From Ichthyophthirius multifiliis (lineage: Eukaryota; Ciliophora; Oligohymenophorea; Hymenostomatida), in contig NW_004085913.1 in NCBI RefSeq assembly GCF_000220395.1, positions 17,405 to 81,404 on the forward strand: 64,000 bases of DNA. The letters are read 5' to 3'. Of this stretch, positions 28,132-38,946 are shown one piece after another. Made by a program: the position numbers and the translations under genes. Positions within the stretch are counted from its first letter, which is position 1, and each line of letters opens with the position of its first letter. The notes beneath the pieces were generated by a model. It saw nothing but the letters and a program-made list of their open reading frames with translations. It searched no databases and had not been told where the DNA came from.

Positions 28132-29346
28132 TCACTATATTGTTTCTTAATTAAATTTTTAAATAAAATCATCTTCATTTTCACTAGTTTCCTTTTCTTA
28201 AAGACTATTTTAAAAATAAGTCATTCCTTTTATTTTTGGCAAATTTATATTGGGTCCTATTGGAGTTTCTTAAATATTATATTATTTACTTTTTTTTCTT
28301 GCATTTACAGATGTATTTTAATTTTCTATATAAAAATTTAAGGGAGATTACAATTGTTGATGATAAATCTGATCCCAATTTATATCTTTGAAAAAATTAT
28401 GTTTTTTTATATCATTAAATGAATTTGCTCCCAATCTTTTTTTTGAATCATTTTTTAAAAATGCTTTTATTAACGATTTGAGGTCTTCTGACATTTCTGA
28501 TGGAAATTCAGGCGTGTTTTTTAATATGTTAGACTAGATTTTATCAAAATTTTTGTCAATGTTTTAACAAAAAGGCGATTTTCCTACTGAAAGCTCATAT
28601 GCTAATATACCCATAGTCCAAAAATCTACGTTTTAATTATGCCCACAGCCCATTATTATTTCAGGAGATAAATATTCATTTGATCCTGCAAATGTATATG
28701 TAATTTGATCTTTTTTATCGAATTTTTTAGAAATTCCAAAATCAATTAATTTAATGTATCCGTTTTTTTAATTAAAATATTTTCGGGTTTTAAATCTCTA
28801 TAAATAACCTTTATTTCTTCATGTAAATATTAAAATGCGAGTATTACTTAAGCCATAATAAATTTGGTCATTTTTTCGTTAAACTTTCCTATAGTTTTTA
28901 GTAATTAATATAATTCCCCTCCATCTATATATTCAAGAAATAAATAAATTTTAGATTCTGTCTATATACAGTATTTTAAATGTACTATAAACGGATTTTA
29001 AGTATTTAAAAGTATACTTTTTTCCAATTAAGTGTATTAAACTAAATTTTTATTTACCATTTCTAGTTTTTTTATACATTTCATAGCATATTTTTAACCA
29101 CTTTTTTTTTCTAAACTAAATAAACTATTCCGAAGCCACCTTTTCCTAAAGCTTTTTCGATTAAAAAGTCGTTTATAGATATCTCTTTTTTTATTTTTTT
29201 AAAGATTTTTATGGACTTGATTTGTTTTAAGAAGAAGGAGAATTATCATTAGGTTTAATATCATTTTTATTAACTGTTTCAATTAAAATTAAGGATGATT
29301 TATGAGTTTAGGAATTGGGGTTTTGCTTATCACATAGATTACCCAT
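28132..29346 (-). CDS. AGC-family Ser/Thr protein kinase
   Basis: An active-looking AGC kinase. The start is [12 protein letters not shown]; Gly2 and Cys5 fit dual N-myristoylation/palmitoylation and membrane anchoring. Domain order: [20 protein letters not shown] (Gly loop), [19 protein letters not shown] (VAIK Lys), [42 protein letters not shown] (catalytic Asp), [45 protein letters not shown] and [18 protein letters not shown]. It ends at TGA 28134-28132. The tail is short, with no clear hydrophobic motif. The frame breaks at three T-runs on the plus strand (29186-29192, 29102-29110, 28763-28769). Each is repaired by one extra base, and conserved subdomains continue on both sides of each break. 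Confidence 0.93.
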
Positions 29347-29393
29347 TTATTATTTGTATATTTAAAAAATATTGAAAATTATTAATTTTTTTT

Positions 29394-29459
<66 letters not shown>

Positions 29460-29916
29460 TATTTAATATATATTATAATATATATGAATTATAGATAAAA
29501 ATAATTTAAAGGTAGATATTATAATGTTGAATCAATATATAAATAATTGAATTATCTATGTTATTTGATAATTTATGAATAATCAAAATATAGAAAATTA
29601 TGTTTTTTTTTAATAAGAAGAAATTATAACATTAAATTTAAAAATATTAAATATAACAAAAATATAAAATTAAAAAAAAATTAAAAATTAATATTAAATA
29701 TAATAACTTTTTTCGTCATTATAAAATTTGTAAGTATTTATATAAGAATTAAATCTATTAATTAGTTATATAATATTTTTAAAATAAATTATTATTAAAA
29801 ATAATTTATTTATATTTTATAATATAAAATATTTACTTCATAAAGATAAAAAAAAATTAAAATAATTTACCATAGATTTATATAATTATTAAAAATAAAA
29901 TATATTTAAGTTAAAA
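29347..29916. other. Spacer with (AT)n
   Basis: Spacer containing an (AT)n block at 29397-29453 and otherwise A/T-only sequence. It lies upstream of the kinase start and downstream of the UBX gene. Confidence 0.6.
29397..29453. repeat. (AT)n microsatellite
   Basis: About 57 nt of perfect AT repeat upstream of the AGC kinase start. Confidence 0.92.
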
Positions 29917-30715
29917 TCATATATTAATAATATTTAATACTCCATTTGGAAACAATTATAATTAATTTAATGTTAATTCAGAATTTCTTTCTATAAATCG
30001 AAATGGATATTATAAAGTAATTTTATAATTTTATTTATTTATTATTTAATCAATTATATTATATATGTCTTTAATTATTTTATTTTAAAAAAGACTTATA
30101 TATATTTATAATTAATCTAAATTATTTATTTATATTCTTATTTTTAATTAAACTATATTATTTTTTTAATCTTTTATATTATATTCTTCATTTATAATTT
30201 CAATAGTATTTTTTTTTATTTATTTATAAAGAATTTAATCTATATTTACATTAAAAAATTAATTTTAAATATTTTTTTCTTCTTCATTTTATATATTTTA
30301 TAAGAATTAGTTCATTATTTCCAATTTTTACTTTAATTTTTTGTTTTCTTAAATTAAATTTTTTTCTTAAATTAATATTTCCTGTTAAGCTTATATTTAT
30401 TCTTTTAAATTTTAAATTTCCGAATTTTTTTATTGTATTTATTTGTTTAAATTTCTATATAATTAATTTTATTTTTTAAATTCGTAATCTAATTTTGAGT
30501 CTTGATTTTAAATTGGATTTAATTTTTTTCTATAAAGTTCTTCTGGAATGTTTTTTACTATTAATTTTTTTATAAGTTGATTTTTTAGTTTTAAACCATC
30601 ATTAGCTTCATTTTTTTATAAACAAATATTGTTTTTTTAATCTTTATTAGCTTATAAATTATTTAGATTCTAAAAATTATTTTAACAAACTACTAATTTG
30701 TGCATTTTTTTTTTA
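29917..30715 (-). CDS. Coiled-coil protein with C-terminal UBX domain
   Basis: A single open frame of 265 codons from ATG 30715-30713 (MHKLVVCQNNFQNLNNLQAN) to TGA 29919-29917. The middle is a strong coiled coil (QKNSEIQNLKEQIQAQQEIL, EKNLIQENKKLKQKLEIM). The last 90 residues fit a ubiquitin-fold UBX domain: IVQLKIRIQINNLDQL, then IIKDIYNIIDQII, then YKITLQYPFRFIERNSELTL and NQLQLFPNGVLNII. UBX domains bind the AAA ATPase p97/CDC48, so an adaptor role is likely. No UBA domain is seen. The layout is like UBXN10/UBXN11-type proteins, some of which are linked to cilia. Confidence 0.72.
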
Positions 30716-30829
30716 ATTATATAATATTTTTTATTTAAAAAAAAATATATATAAATTGACAATAATTTATAGTTTTATTTTTTTTAAATATAAAATGAAA
30801 AATATTAATATTAAACATATATACGTAAG

Positions 30830-31595
30830 TATTAAATTTTGATAATTTTTATATCGTTTCTTTGTTATCTAAATCTAATAATTTTTATTTGATTTTATTT
30901 TTTTATTTCTTTTAATTTAGATATTAGATATTATTTAATAAAGATTTTTTTATATATATTTTTACAAAAAATTTTTCATATCTATTTTATTAGTTGTTTT
31001 CCAGTTTTTTTATCTTAAAATATTTTAGTTAGTTTTTTACTTTTTAATTCAAATCTTTGTTTTATTTTTTTACAAATAGGTTATTTTTATAATAAATCAT
31101 AAATATATTTTACTCTCCATTTAATAATTAAGTTTTTATTTGATATTTATTTTAGTATTAAAATTAATCGATTTTTTTTTTATCATTATTTATATGTTTC
31201 TATATACTTCAATTATATATAATATCTAAAATATTACTCGTACTCATTTATGTTATTATATTCAACTTTTAATTTTATTTTATATATTTTTAATTTTATA
31301 TTAATTGATTATGTTTATTAAGACATTTCTATTAATTAGTTAATATTTCGTCTATTATTTAAGAAAGTAAAGTAACTTATTTAATTACTTAATTTATTTT
31401 TTCAATTAGATTATTTATAAGTCCTTTTATATTCGTCTAATATAAGATTATCCAGTAATTAACTTTCAATTATTTGTTTCCAATTTATATTTTTTATTAA
31501 CTTATGGATACCATTATTTTTTTCTACATGAATAAATATTCCTTTCAGGTATAATTTTGTTTTTGTCTATGTGATTTTATATTATTATTTTTCAT
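30830..31595 (-). CDS. Uncertain coiled-coil gene with broken frame
   Basis: Minus-strand sequence with protein-like composition but no single open frame. Segments read LKGIFIHVEKNNGIHKLI, NINWKQIIESQLLDNLILDE and NLIEKINQVIKQVTLLSQII, all helical and Gln/Lys-rich. At least three frame changes are needed, some at A-runs, and the 3' end is not resolved. A start at 31595-31593 would lie 67 bp from the start of the divergent CCDC97-like gene. No family is recognised. It could be a pseudogene or a gene with assembly indels. Confidence 0.4.
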
Positions 31596-31662
31596 ATTGA
31601 TTTTTTTATATATTTTTATTTTCATTGAAAGATAAAAAAAAAAATATATAAATATTTATAAT

Positions 31663-32475
31663 ATGGAAGAAGAAAATAAAATAGATGAAAAATTAGAACA
31701 AGAGTATTTGCATTTTAACTAAACGCATAATAAAGACTAAACGCCATAATATTAAATAGATAATATAAAATAATCATATAAAACCAATCAAACAAACAAA
31801 ATACCAGCAAAAATATTAAATAGACGTAGAAATAAACTTGAATAAGTAAAAAAATTTATATATAAATAAAATAAAAAAATAAAAGTTAATTCAAGAAGGC
31901 GATTATTTTAGTGAATAATCTATAAAATTAAGAGATGTATTTTGTTTTTTTTTTTTTTGTTCATTTTTTTTTTTTTTTTTCCTTAAATTAAAAATAAAAA
32001 TAGCCTTTATTATATTATATATATTGTGGATAATATGAAAGAAAAGGACATCAATGTACAAATATTAATTTTTCGGATTTTTTATAAGAAATAATGATGA
32101 ATGAAGAATATAGAACAGAATTAGAAAAGCAATTTAAAGAAAATAGTTAAAATTTTCCTTAAGTAAAAATTTAAAGTTTATATTATTTTAATATGTTGTT
32201 AATTATTTTTTTAGAAATAAAGTAATAAAGAACTTACAGAATAAGAGCAAGAAGAAAACGAAGATGAATTATTAAGATTAATGCATGATAGATTTATTTT
32301 AGGAGAGGATACTGAATATATTAATTATGATGAAATCGATAAAAATGGGTTATAATTTATATAATAATACTTTTTTTGTTAATATATTGATTTTTTTTAT
32401 AGAGGATTAGATGATTTTAAATAATAAGATTAAGATGATGAAGATAGGTATTTTGATAACGATGAAGGTTATTGA
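31663..32475 (+). CDS. CCDC97-like protein (DUF2052)
   Basis: A small acidic protein with the CCDC97 signature. From ATG 31663 (MEEENKIDEKLEQEYLHFNQ) it continues with NRRRNKLEQ, an intron, LIQEGDYFSEQSIKLRD, a second intron with very long T-runs (about 31937-32010), then PLLYYIYCGQYERKGH. CCDC97 proteins carry the similar string GEYFS...RxPLLYxxYIGQY. After DFLQEIMMNEEYRTELEKQF come two more short introns and an acidic Asp-rich end (GLDDFKQQDQDDEDRYFDND) to TGA 32473-32475. In other eukaryotes CCDC97 associates with the spliceosomal SF3B complex; that role is inferred here. Confidence 0.8.
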
Positions 32476-32944
32476 TATAACTATTATATATTAAGTATCG
32501 TAATTTAATATATAATAACTATGTTTTAATTAATAAATATAAATAAAATATTTTATAGGTTTTGTAATTTAATAAAGTATAAAAATTTTATATATCTATT
32601 TTGTTTGTTTGTTTAAGATATAAATAAAATATTTAAAATTATATTTATATTATTAATGAATTATTTTATATTCAATAATTTATAAATAAAAAATGTATAT
32701 ATATTTTTTTTTCAATAAAATTAAACTAATCGTGTAAAAAAAGTTTAATTATTACAAAATAAAGTTATATAAAATTAAAAAATATAAATAAGTTAATAAA
32801 ATTAAGTTTTTTTTTTTTTCTTATTTAATAAAATAGATTTTATTTATTTCACACAAAATAAAATTTTGTTTTTTATTATTTATAAAATTTAAAGAATAAA
32901 TATTTTTATTAATTTTTTTTTACAAATAATTTATTATTTATTAT
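32476..32944. other. Spacer
   Basis: A/T-rich spacer between two plus-strand genes. No feature recognised. Confidence 0.55.
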
Positions 32945-33846
32945 ATGCAACATTTAAATAATCGTTTTTTCTAAGATTTTTATCACTATAATGAACAGGT
33001 AAAAATAAAAGAAAAAAATTATTAAAAGCAGTTTTAAATCAATCAAACTCAATTAAAAAAACGTAGAATATTCCAAGATTAAATTAATTAATAAATTTAT
33101 GATAAAACAAATGAAAACTTTTGTTAATAATAAAGTTAAGCATCCTTTAGTTTACCAAATAATAGCATTTTACATTAATAATCTATATTGAAAAATAATA
33201 GTACGCATATTTAAAATTTTATTCAGACATAACATTAAAAAAATATTAAATATTTGAACCTTAAAAAATATATTTAAAATTAAATATTTAACCTTCTTTA
33301 TAAAAATTTATTTAATTTTAAAGTCCTATTATTAGTTAGATTCCAATTTAATTTAATCAAAATTAGCTAAACAATAGCATTAAATAATAAATGAAAACGC
33401 CGATTAATTTTTAAAATACATATGTAATTTTTGATAAATTTATAAAAATATCTTAAAATTTTAATTTTATATTAGAAATAAATATATAAAGAGAAATTGT
33501 TTGAACAACGGATTCCTGCTACAATTTAGCCTTTTGAGAAAAAGTTTTTTTTTTTTTTCTCATATAAATAACTTTTTATTTTAAGAAAAATAGATAAAGA
33601 TTATATTAAAGAAAAATAGCAAATAAATAAAAGTATAATATAAAATGATAATATAAATGTAAAATTTTTTATATTATACATGAATAAATATATTTTATTT
33701 ATAATTTATAGAATGAGAAGTAAAAAGTTAAAAAAGAAGAAATACCTCTTAATTTAAAAAATTAACAAAAGCTAAAAAAAATAGTTTATTTACTAATTTT
33801 TTTAATGTTTTTTGTTTTAATTTTAAAATTAAAATTTATATATTGA
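32945..33846 (+). CDS. Q/N-rich protein with C-terminal membrane anchor
   Basis: ATG 32945 (MQHLNNRFFQDFYHYNEQ) is followed by a tiny first intron (about 32998-33029) and a Gln/Asn/Ser-rich region. Two or three more short introns follow; one begins with a long T-run at about 33545. The end has KLFEQRIPATIQPFEKK, a basic/acidic stretch and a final hydrophobic segment IVYLLIFLMFFVLILKLKFI at the very C-terminus, then TGA 33844-33846. This is the layout of a tail-anchored protein. The frame changes at A-run 33263-33268 and one extra A restores it. The family is not recognised; a SNARE-like or tethering role is possible but unsupported. Confidence 0.6.
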
Positions 33847-34075
33847 ATAAAAATAAATAATTAAAAAAAAAATCGATTTATACATAAAAATAATTAATGA
33901 AATATAAAATGTTTAGATTATACAAAAAAAATAATTAATTTATTAATAAAAAATATTTAATTTATTGTATTTATATATAATTTAAGTTTTCTTTTTATTT
34001 ATATATAATAGTAAATAGTTTATCATTTATTAGATTATTTTATTTAAGCAATTTACTTTTTAATAAAAATTTTAT

Positions 34076-36663
34076 TCAAATCTTTTAAATTTCCTAAAGA
34101 TTCCCTATTTTTATATATTAATAAAATATATGTAATCTTTTTAAACATTACCACATATTAAAATCATCTTCATATCCATCAACAGAATATTTTTCTTCTT
34201 CTTTTTATTCCTAGTCATCTTTATAAATATTTTTATTGTTTTTTTTTTAGAAAATTTTATCAACAGTTAATTATAATGCATCATCTATATTTATTTTATT
34301 TTTTAAAAAAATATTTGTATATATATATACCAATCATTCTAGGTACCAACTTTTTTAAAATATTTGAACATTCATCTATAGCTGGATTAGTATTAACTTC
34401 TAAAAGCCAAATATTCAATTCAGAGTCAATAAGAAAGTCATACCCGAAAATTTCAAAGCAATGTTTTCTATTGTGCATATTAATTTTTTTCCTTACAGAA
34501 CAAAAAGTTATCCAAATAATTATTTTTATTTTACTTAAAATTTTATCCTTATAATATTATTCAGTAAAATTATTATTTATTTGATATAGATAACTCCATA
34601 ATTAATTCATTGTCCACATATTCCCATTTTCATATTAACCATAGTTATCACTGAATTTTTATATTGCGTTATTTGTTAAATGTATGAATTAATTATCTAT
34701 TTAATTTTCTCTAAGTGAAAATTCGGAACTAGATAATCTTATATATCCTTCTCTAAAATATATATATATTTTATATTTTAATATAAAAAAAAACCTAAAA
34801 AATAAGATTTCTAATTCATGTGTTAATAATGCCCATACTCTTATATCAAATTTTCTGTTGTTTAATAATAAAGGTTTTTCAATGTATTTCTAGATTATGA
34901 ATTAGTTTGATTTTAATAATATTGACTAAGTATTTTTTTATTGGATTTAGTTTTCTTTTTATTATTCATTAGTTGTTTTTTATTAAGAATTTTCTGTATT
35001 TTCGTTATTTTAATTTAATTATTCTTTTTCTTATTAATCTTCTTAAACTTTATTATTAGTAGCATTATCTTAATTTTCTAATTAATTATTTAAATTTTAA
35101 TTAATATTATCTATATTATTATCATCATTAAAATTATTTTAAGTATTTTAAGTATTGTTTTTTTACAAAGTATCTTCATTATCATTATTACTACTTCTTT
35201 AAGTATTTAATAAATTTTCTTCAATTTAATATTTTTATTCTTCTTGATTTTTCTAAACTTAGATTTTTCGTTCATTTTTTTTCCTCAACGGTTATTCTTC
35301 GAATCCTTCTAAATAATTGGAAATTATTTTTTCCAATTATTAAAGAGAATTAAACATATTAATCCCTCTTCCTCTATTTAAATAAGTTGGTTTTAAAATC
35401 CATATATAAGAGCTATTATATTTATCTAAAAAACTCTCATGCATTGTCTGTTTTACATATACATGGTTCACATATTTTTCCGATCCATAAATACCATAGG
35501 TTATTTATTATTATTTTATTAGTTTTTTTATATTTTCAGAATATTAAGTATTTATTTTATTCTTCAAATTTTAAGGAACATTATTTTCGTAAAATTTTAA
35601 AAAACTATTCAAAAACATTTCACAGTTATCATCCTTCAATAATATTAATTATATATTTTTTTATTATTTACTTTAAAATCTATAACATAAGTTAACGGTG
35701 TTATTGTTTCGAAAGGATTTAATTTGTTGCTCTCACAAAATTATATTAAGTTTTTAATTAAATTCTATTTATTGGTTATTTCTTTATGAAATTCAAAATG
35801 ATTAACAACTTATTTAAACTAATTTTAATCTGTAAGTTTATCAAATTTATATCCAATACTTGATTATTGCCATTTAAAATTTATAAAAAAACTTGTCTTA
35901 TCTGTACATTCACTCCACCAGCTTCTTTTTTGTAAAAGTTTTCTAATTCTTTCGTTATTATTGCCTTCTCCTACATAGTACTATATTTTTTTTTTAATAT
36001 TTTTTTGCTTTTTATTTTTTACTTTGTAAGTGTTGTCTTGGTTTTCTTAAGGAGATTAGTATATTTATTATTATATTTTTATTTCTTTTTTTATTTAAGA
36101 TTTTTAAGTGCTTTTTTATTGAGGTTCTATAAAACTTTTTAATATATTTACTTTAGGTAATTAAAAGATATCTTTTTTTTGTTTAAAAAAAAAATGAAAA
36201 AATATGTAATTTTTACCTTTTTTTTTTTCTAAAATTTATTTTGGACTTGTTAATAAAGTTAAGTTATTTTCATTCGAAAATGAGGATTTTTTATGTTTGC
36301 TTTTAGAAATGATATTGTGTTTTTCAAGTTTTTTTAAAAAATATTTATTTTGGTTTTCTTAAGAAATGCTATCGTCTTTTGTTTTTTTGAGTTTTGGTTA
36401 TTCTGTATTTTTTAAGAGTATCGCTTATTATTTAGATATTCTTTTTTGGGTTCCTAATTGATTATCATTTGAGTTTTTATAATTATAGAAATCAGGTGGA
36501 AGTTTAAAAATAATATCTATATACTTATCAATATTTATTTTTTTAAAAATTTTTTTTTACTGTTTTTATGAATTTGTAAATTTGGCAATCTTTAAATTGG
36601 TGAAGATAAACCAGGAATTTATGAAATATTATAACTTTCTTAAATTTTAAGCGGAAAAATCAT
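34076..36663 (-). CDS. Tubulin tyrosine ligase-like (TTLL) enzyme
   Basis: ATP-grasp ligase that adds amino acids to tubulin tails. It starts at ATG 36663-36661 (MIFPLKIQESYNISQIPGLS). A non-catalytic N-terminal part is followed by the TTLL core: SWWSECTDKTSFFINFKW, GYKFDKL, QVVNHFEFHKEITNKQNLIK, LTYVIDFK, SYIWILKPTYLNRGRGINMF, then a long Gln/Asn/Glu-rich insert. Next come QKYIEKPLLLNNRKFDIRVW, GYIRLSSSEFSL, IHLTNNAIQKFSDNYGQYEN, and the last exons CFEIFGYDFLIDSELNIW with LLEVNTNPAIDE (Mg/ATP-binding Glu and Asn). The tail PRMI-DDALQLTVDKIF ends at TGA 34078-34076. WxE...VNHFE and KPTxLNRGRGI resemble the TTLL3/8-TTLL10 glycylase-like group; the exact substrate is uncertain. The insert between NRGRGI and QKY is unusual. 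Confidence 0.93.
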
Positions 36664-37025
36664 TTTCTTTTTTTAAAATAAAAATATAAAATTTATTAAA
36701 ATTAAATAAATTGTTGAAAAAAAAAATATATATACTTTAATAAATAAATAGTATGTATAGTAAAACAAGTAAATTATATAAATACTTTTATTTTATTTTT
36801 TCATTAATAAAGCAAAAATACAATAAAAAAATATTTCCTATTCTTTATGCTTTTTTATTTTTTCGGTATTTTTTTAAAAAACTCAATTAAAAAAATAAAG
36901 GTAAAAAACATTGATAACAGCCTCTTTTTTTTGATTAATTTTTTTTAAAAAAATAAGTAATATGTATTTTATTATTTTTTTAAAAAAATATGGGCAACAT
37001 TTATCTTTACAAAATAAAATAACAT
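36664..37025. other. Divergent promoter region with T/A palindromes
   Basis: Spacer between two divergent genes (TTLL to the left, coiled-coil to the right). It holds two perfect-looking T-run/A-run palindromes, T8A7 at 36939-36953 and T7A7 at 36975-36988. Confidence 0.5.
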
Positions 37026-38830
37026 ATGAATAATCAATTTCTTAAATAAAGTCATTATAAAAATAAAGAGTTAAATTAAAGACTAAAAAAGCATATATTT
37101 AAGGTGTGACTAGATAATCTATAATACTAACATTTTTTTAAAAAAAGTTCAAGTATTAATAATGCTAAAACTTTAACTTTTCACCAAAACATAAAGTGTA
37201 TTATATTTATTTTAAGTTTTTTCATTTAAATTTAAAATCCTATACAATATTTTATATATAAATTTGAGTATTAGCCTTTTGAATGTACAATAGATTAAAA
37301 ATTAATAATTATTACAGCAATAGAATTATATTGAGAAATTATTAAAATAAATAGAAGAACTTTTTTCGAGTACTTTTATATTTTGAATTAATTTTATATT
37401 TAAAACTCATTACTTAGTAAATAACTATTTACTTTTTAATAGCAATATTATATTTTAGATACTTTATATAAAACTATAAAAATAATAAGCTGATGATAAT
37501 TAAAGAATTCAAAAAAGACAAGAAAAGATACTTTAAATAATTTTAAAATAAATAGAATAAAAAAATTATTATATATTATAATTTCTTATATAAAAAAATA
37601 TAAAATCATTAAAAAAATCAAATATATGAAAATAATGTAATAAAAATTAATAATTTTTTTTAAAAAAATGGATGTTTAATATTTTAAGATAATAAAAGAT
37701 TTTATCTTTTATTTCAATATATTACTTATATCTATTATCTGAAATATAAGATAAATTAAATCTATTAGACATAAATAAAGTAAATCTTATTCTGTAAAGA
37801 GTCCATTTATTTGTGGACTTTTTGTGAAATTATTTATATTATAAAAGCTGTATAAAATAGAAAAGTTAAAAAAATAATTCTGATTTTGAAAAAACTATTT
37901 ATATCAAGGAGATTTTATGTTTTATTTAAATATTTAAATAAATTTATAATTTAGTATAATTTTTATAGATAATGCTTTTAGAAAAATTAATATATATTTA
38001 AGAATAAGAAGATAATTTGGGATAAAATGGCTTTTTAAATAATTATTTTGTTTACCTTAAATAAATAGAATAAAATAAATAAAAAAATTAAATTTTAGAT
38101 TTTTTTTTTTTGTAAATAAGAAAAAGTGAAAATAATTTTTTTTTTAAAGGAATATTTTAAAAGAAATATTAATATTCTTAAAAACAATTTAGTATGTGTT
38201 TACATAAAATTTCGAATTATGAATTTTAATTAGTTTTTGTAAATAGAATTTAAATTTTTATTTAATTTTTTTATTTTTTACTATAATTTTATTTGTAAAA
38301 TAACTATTATAAGAAAAAAATAAGAGTCTTTTTAGAAATTTTTTAATAAATATGCTTTTTAACAATAAATAATTTTTTTATTTGCTTAGTAAATATTGAA
38401 TTAATACAATAATATTAATTTAAATTCAAATCTGTTTGCTAAATTTTTATTATTCAATAAGTTTTTTTCCATGGAAGAATTTTATAATTTATATTCAATT
38501 GTTTTTTACTAATTTATAATCTAAATGATATGATGAATAATAAATAATCGAAAATATAGATGGTGTTAATAATATAATTCAAAATACAAAAGAAGAAAAT
38601 TAAAACGAGTATCTCTAGCTTTATTTAAATTTAATTTTATATTAGTTTCTTGTTTTTTTTTTTAAAATTTATATGAAAATTAAGTATTTCGAACTTTAAA
38701 AAAAAAGTTTATAACTTTTAGAGGGCAAGAGAAAAAGTGCATATAGTTTTTTATTTTAATTAAATTTGCTTTAAAATACTTAATAAAAAAAAGCTTATTC
38801 TAATTTTTCAAGCTTTATATTTTATTTTGA
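37026..38830 (+). CDS. Unidentified multi-exon helical protein
   Basis: Reconstructed only in part. Exon 1 reads MNNQFLKQSHYKNKELNQRL to about 37106, then an intron with a T7A7 palindrome at 37133-37146. Further protein-like segments are SSINNAKTLTFHQNIK, EKLLKQIEELFSS, ADDNQRIQKRQEKILQIILK, NIDGVNNIIQNTKEENQNEY and a hydrophobic/basic end near TGA 38828-38830. Several short introns and probably some frame slips separate them. The composition is helical and Gln-rich with no motif I can name. It could be one gene or the remnant of one. Confidence 0.4.
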
Positions 38831-38946
38831 TTGTGTTTTAAAAATAAAATATATAAAAAATAATTAATCAATATATATATATATATTTTTATTAAATTAT
38901 TTTAAATATATAAATTTTATATTCTGTTTATATTATTTATTATTTA

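Noticed and set aside
37124-37131. TACTAAC branch-point-like motif before an acceptor
   Set aside because: A single occurrence in very A/T-rich sequence; other introns in the window do not show it.
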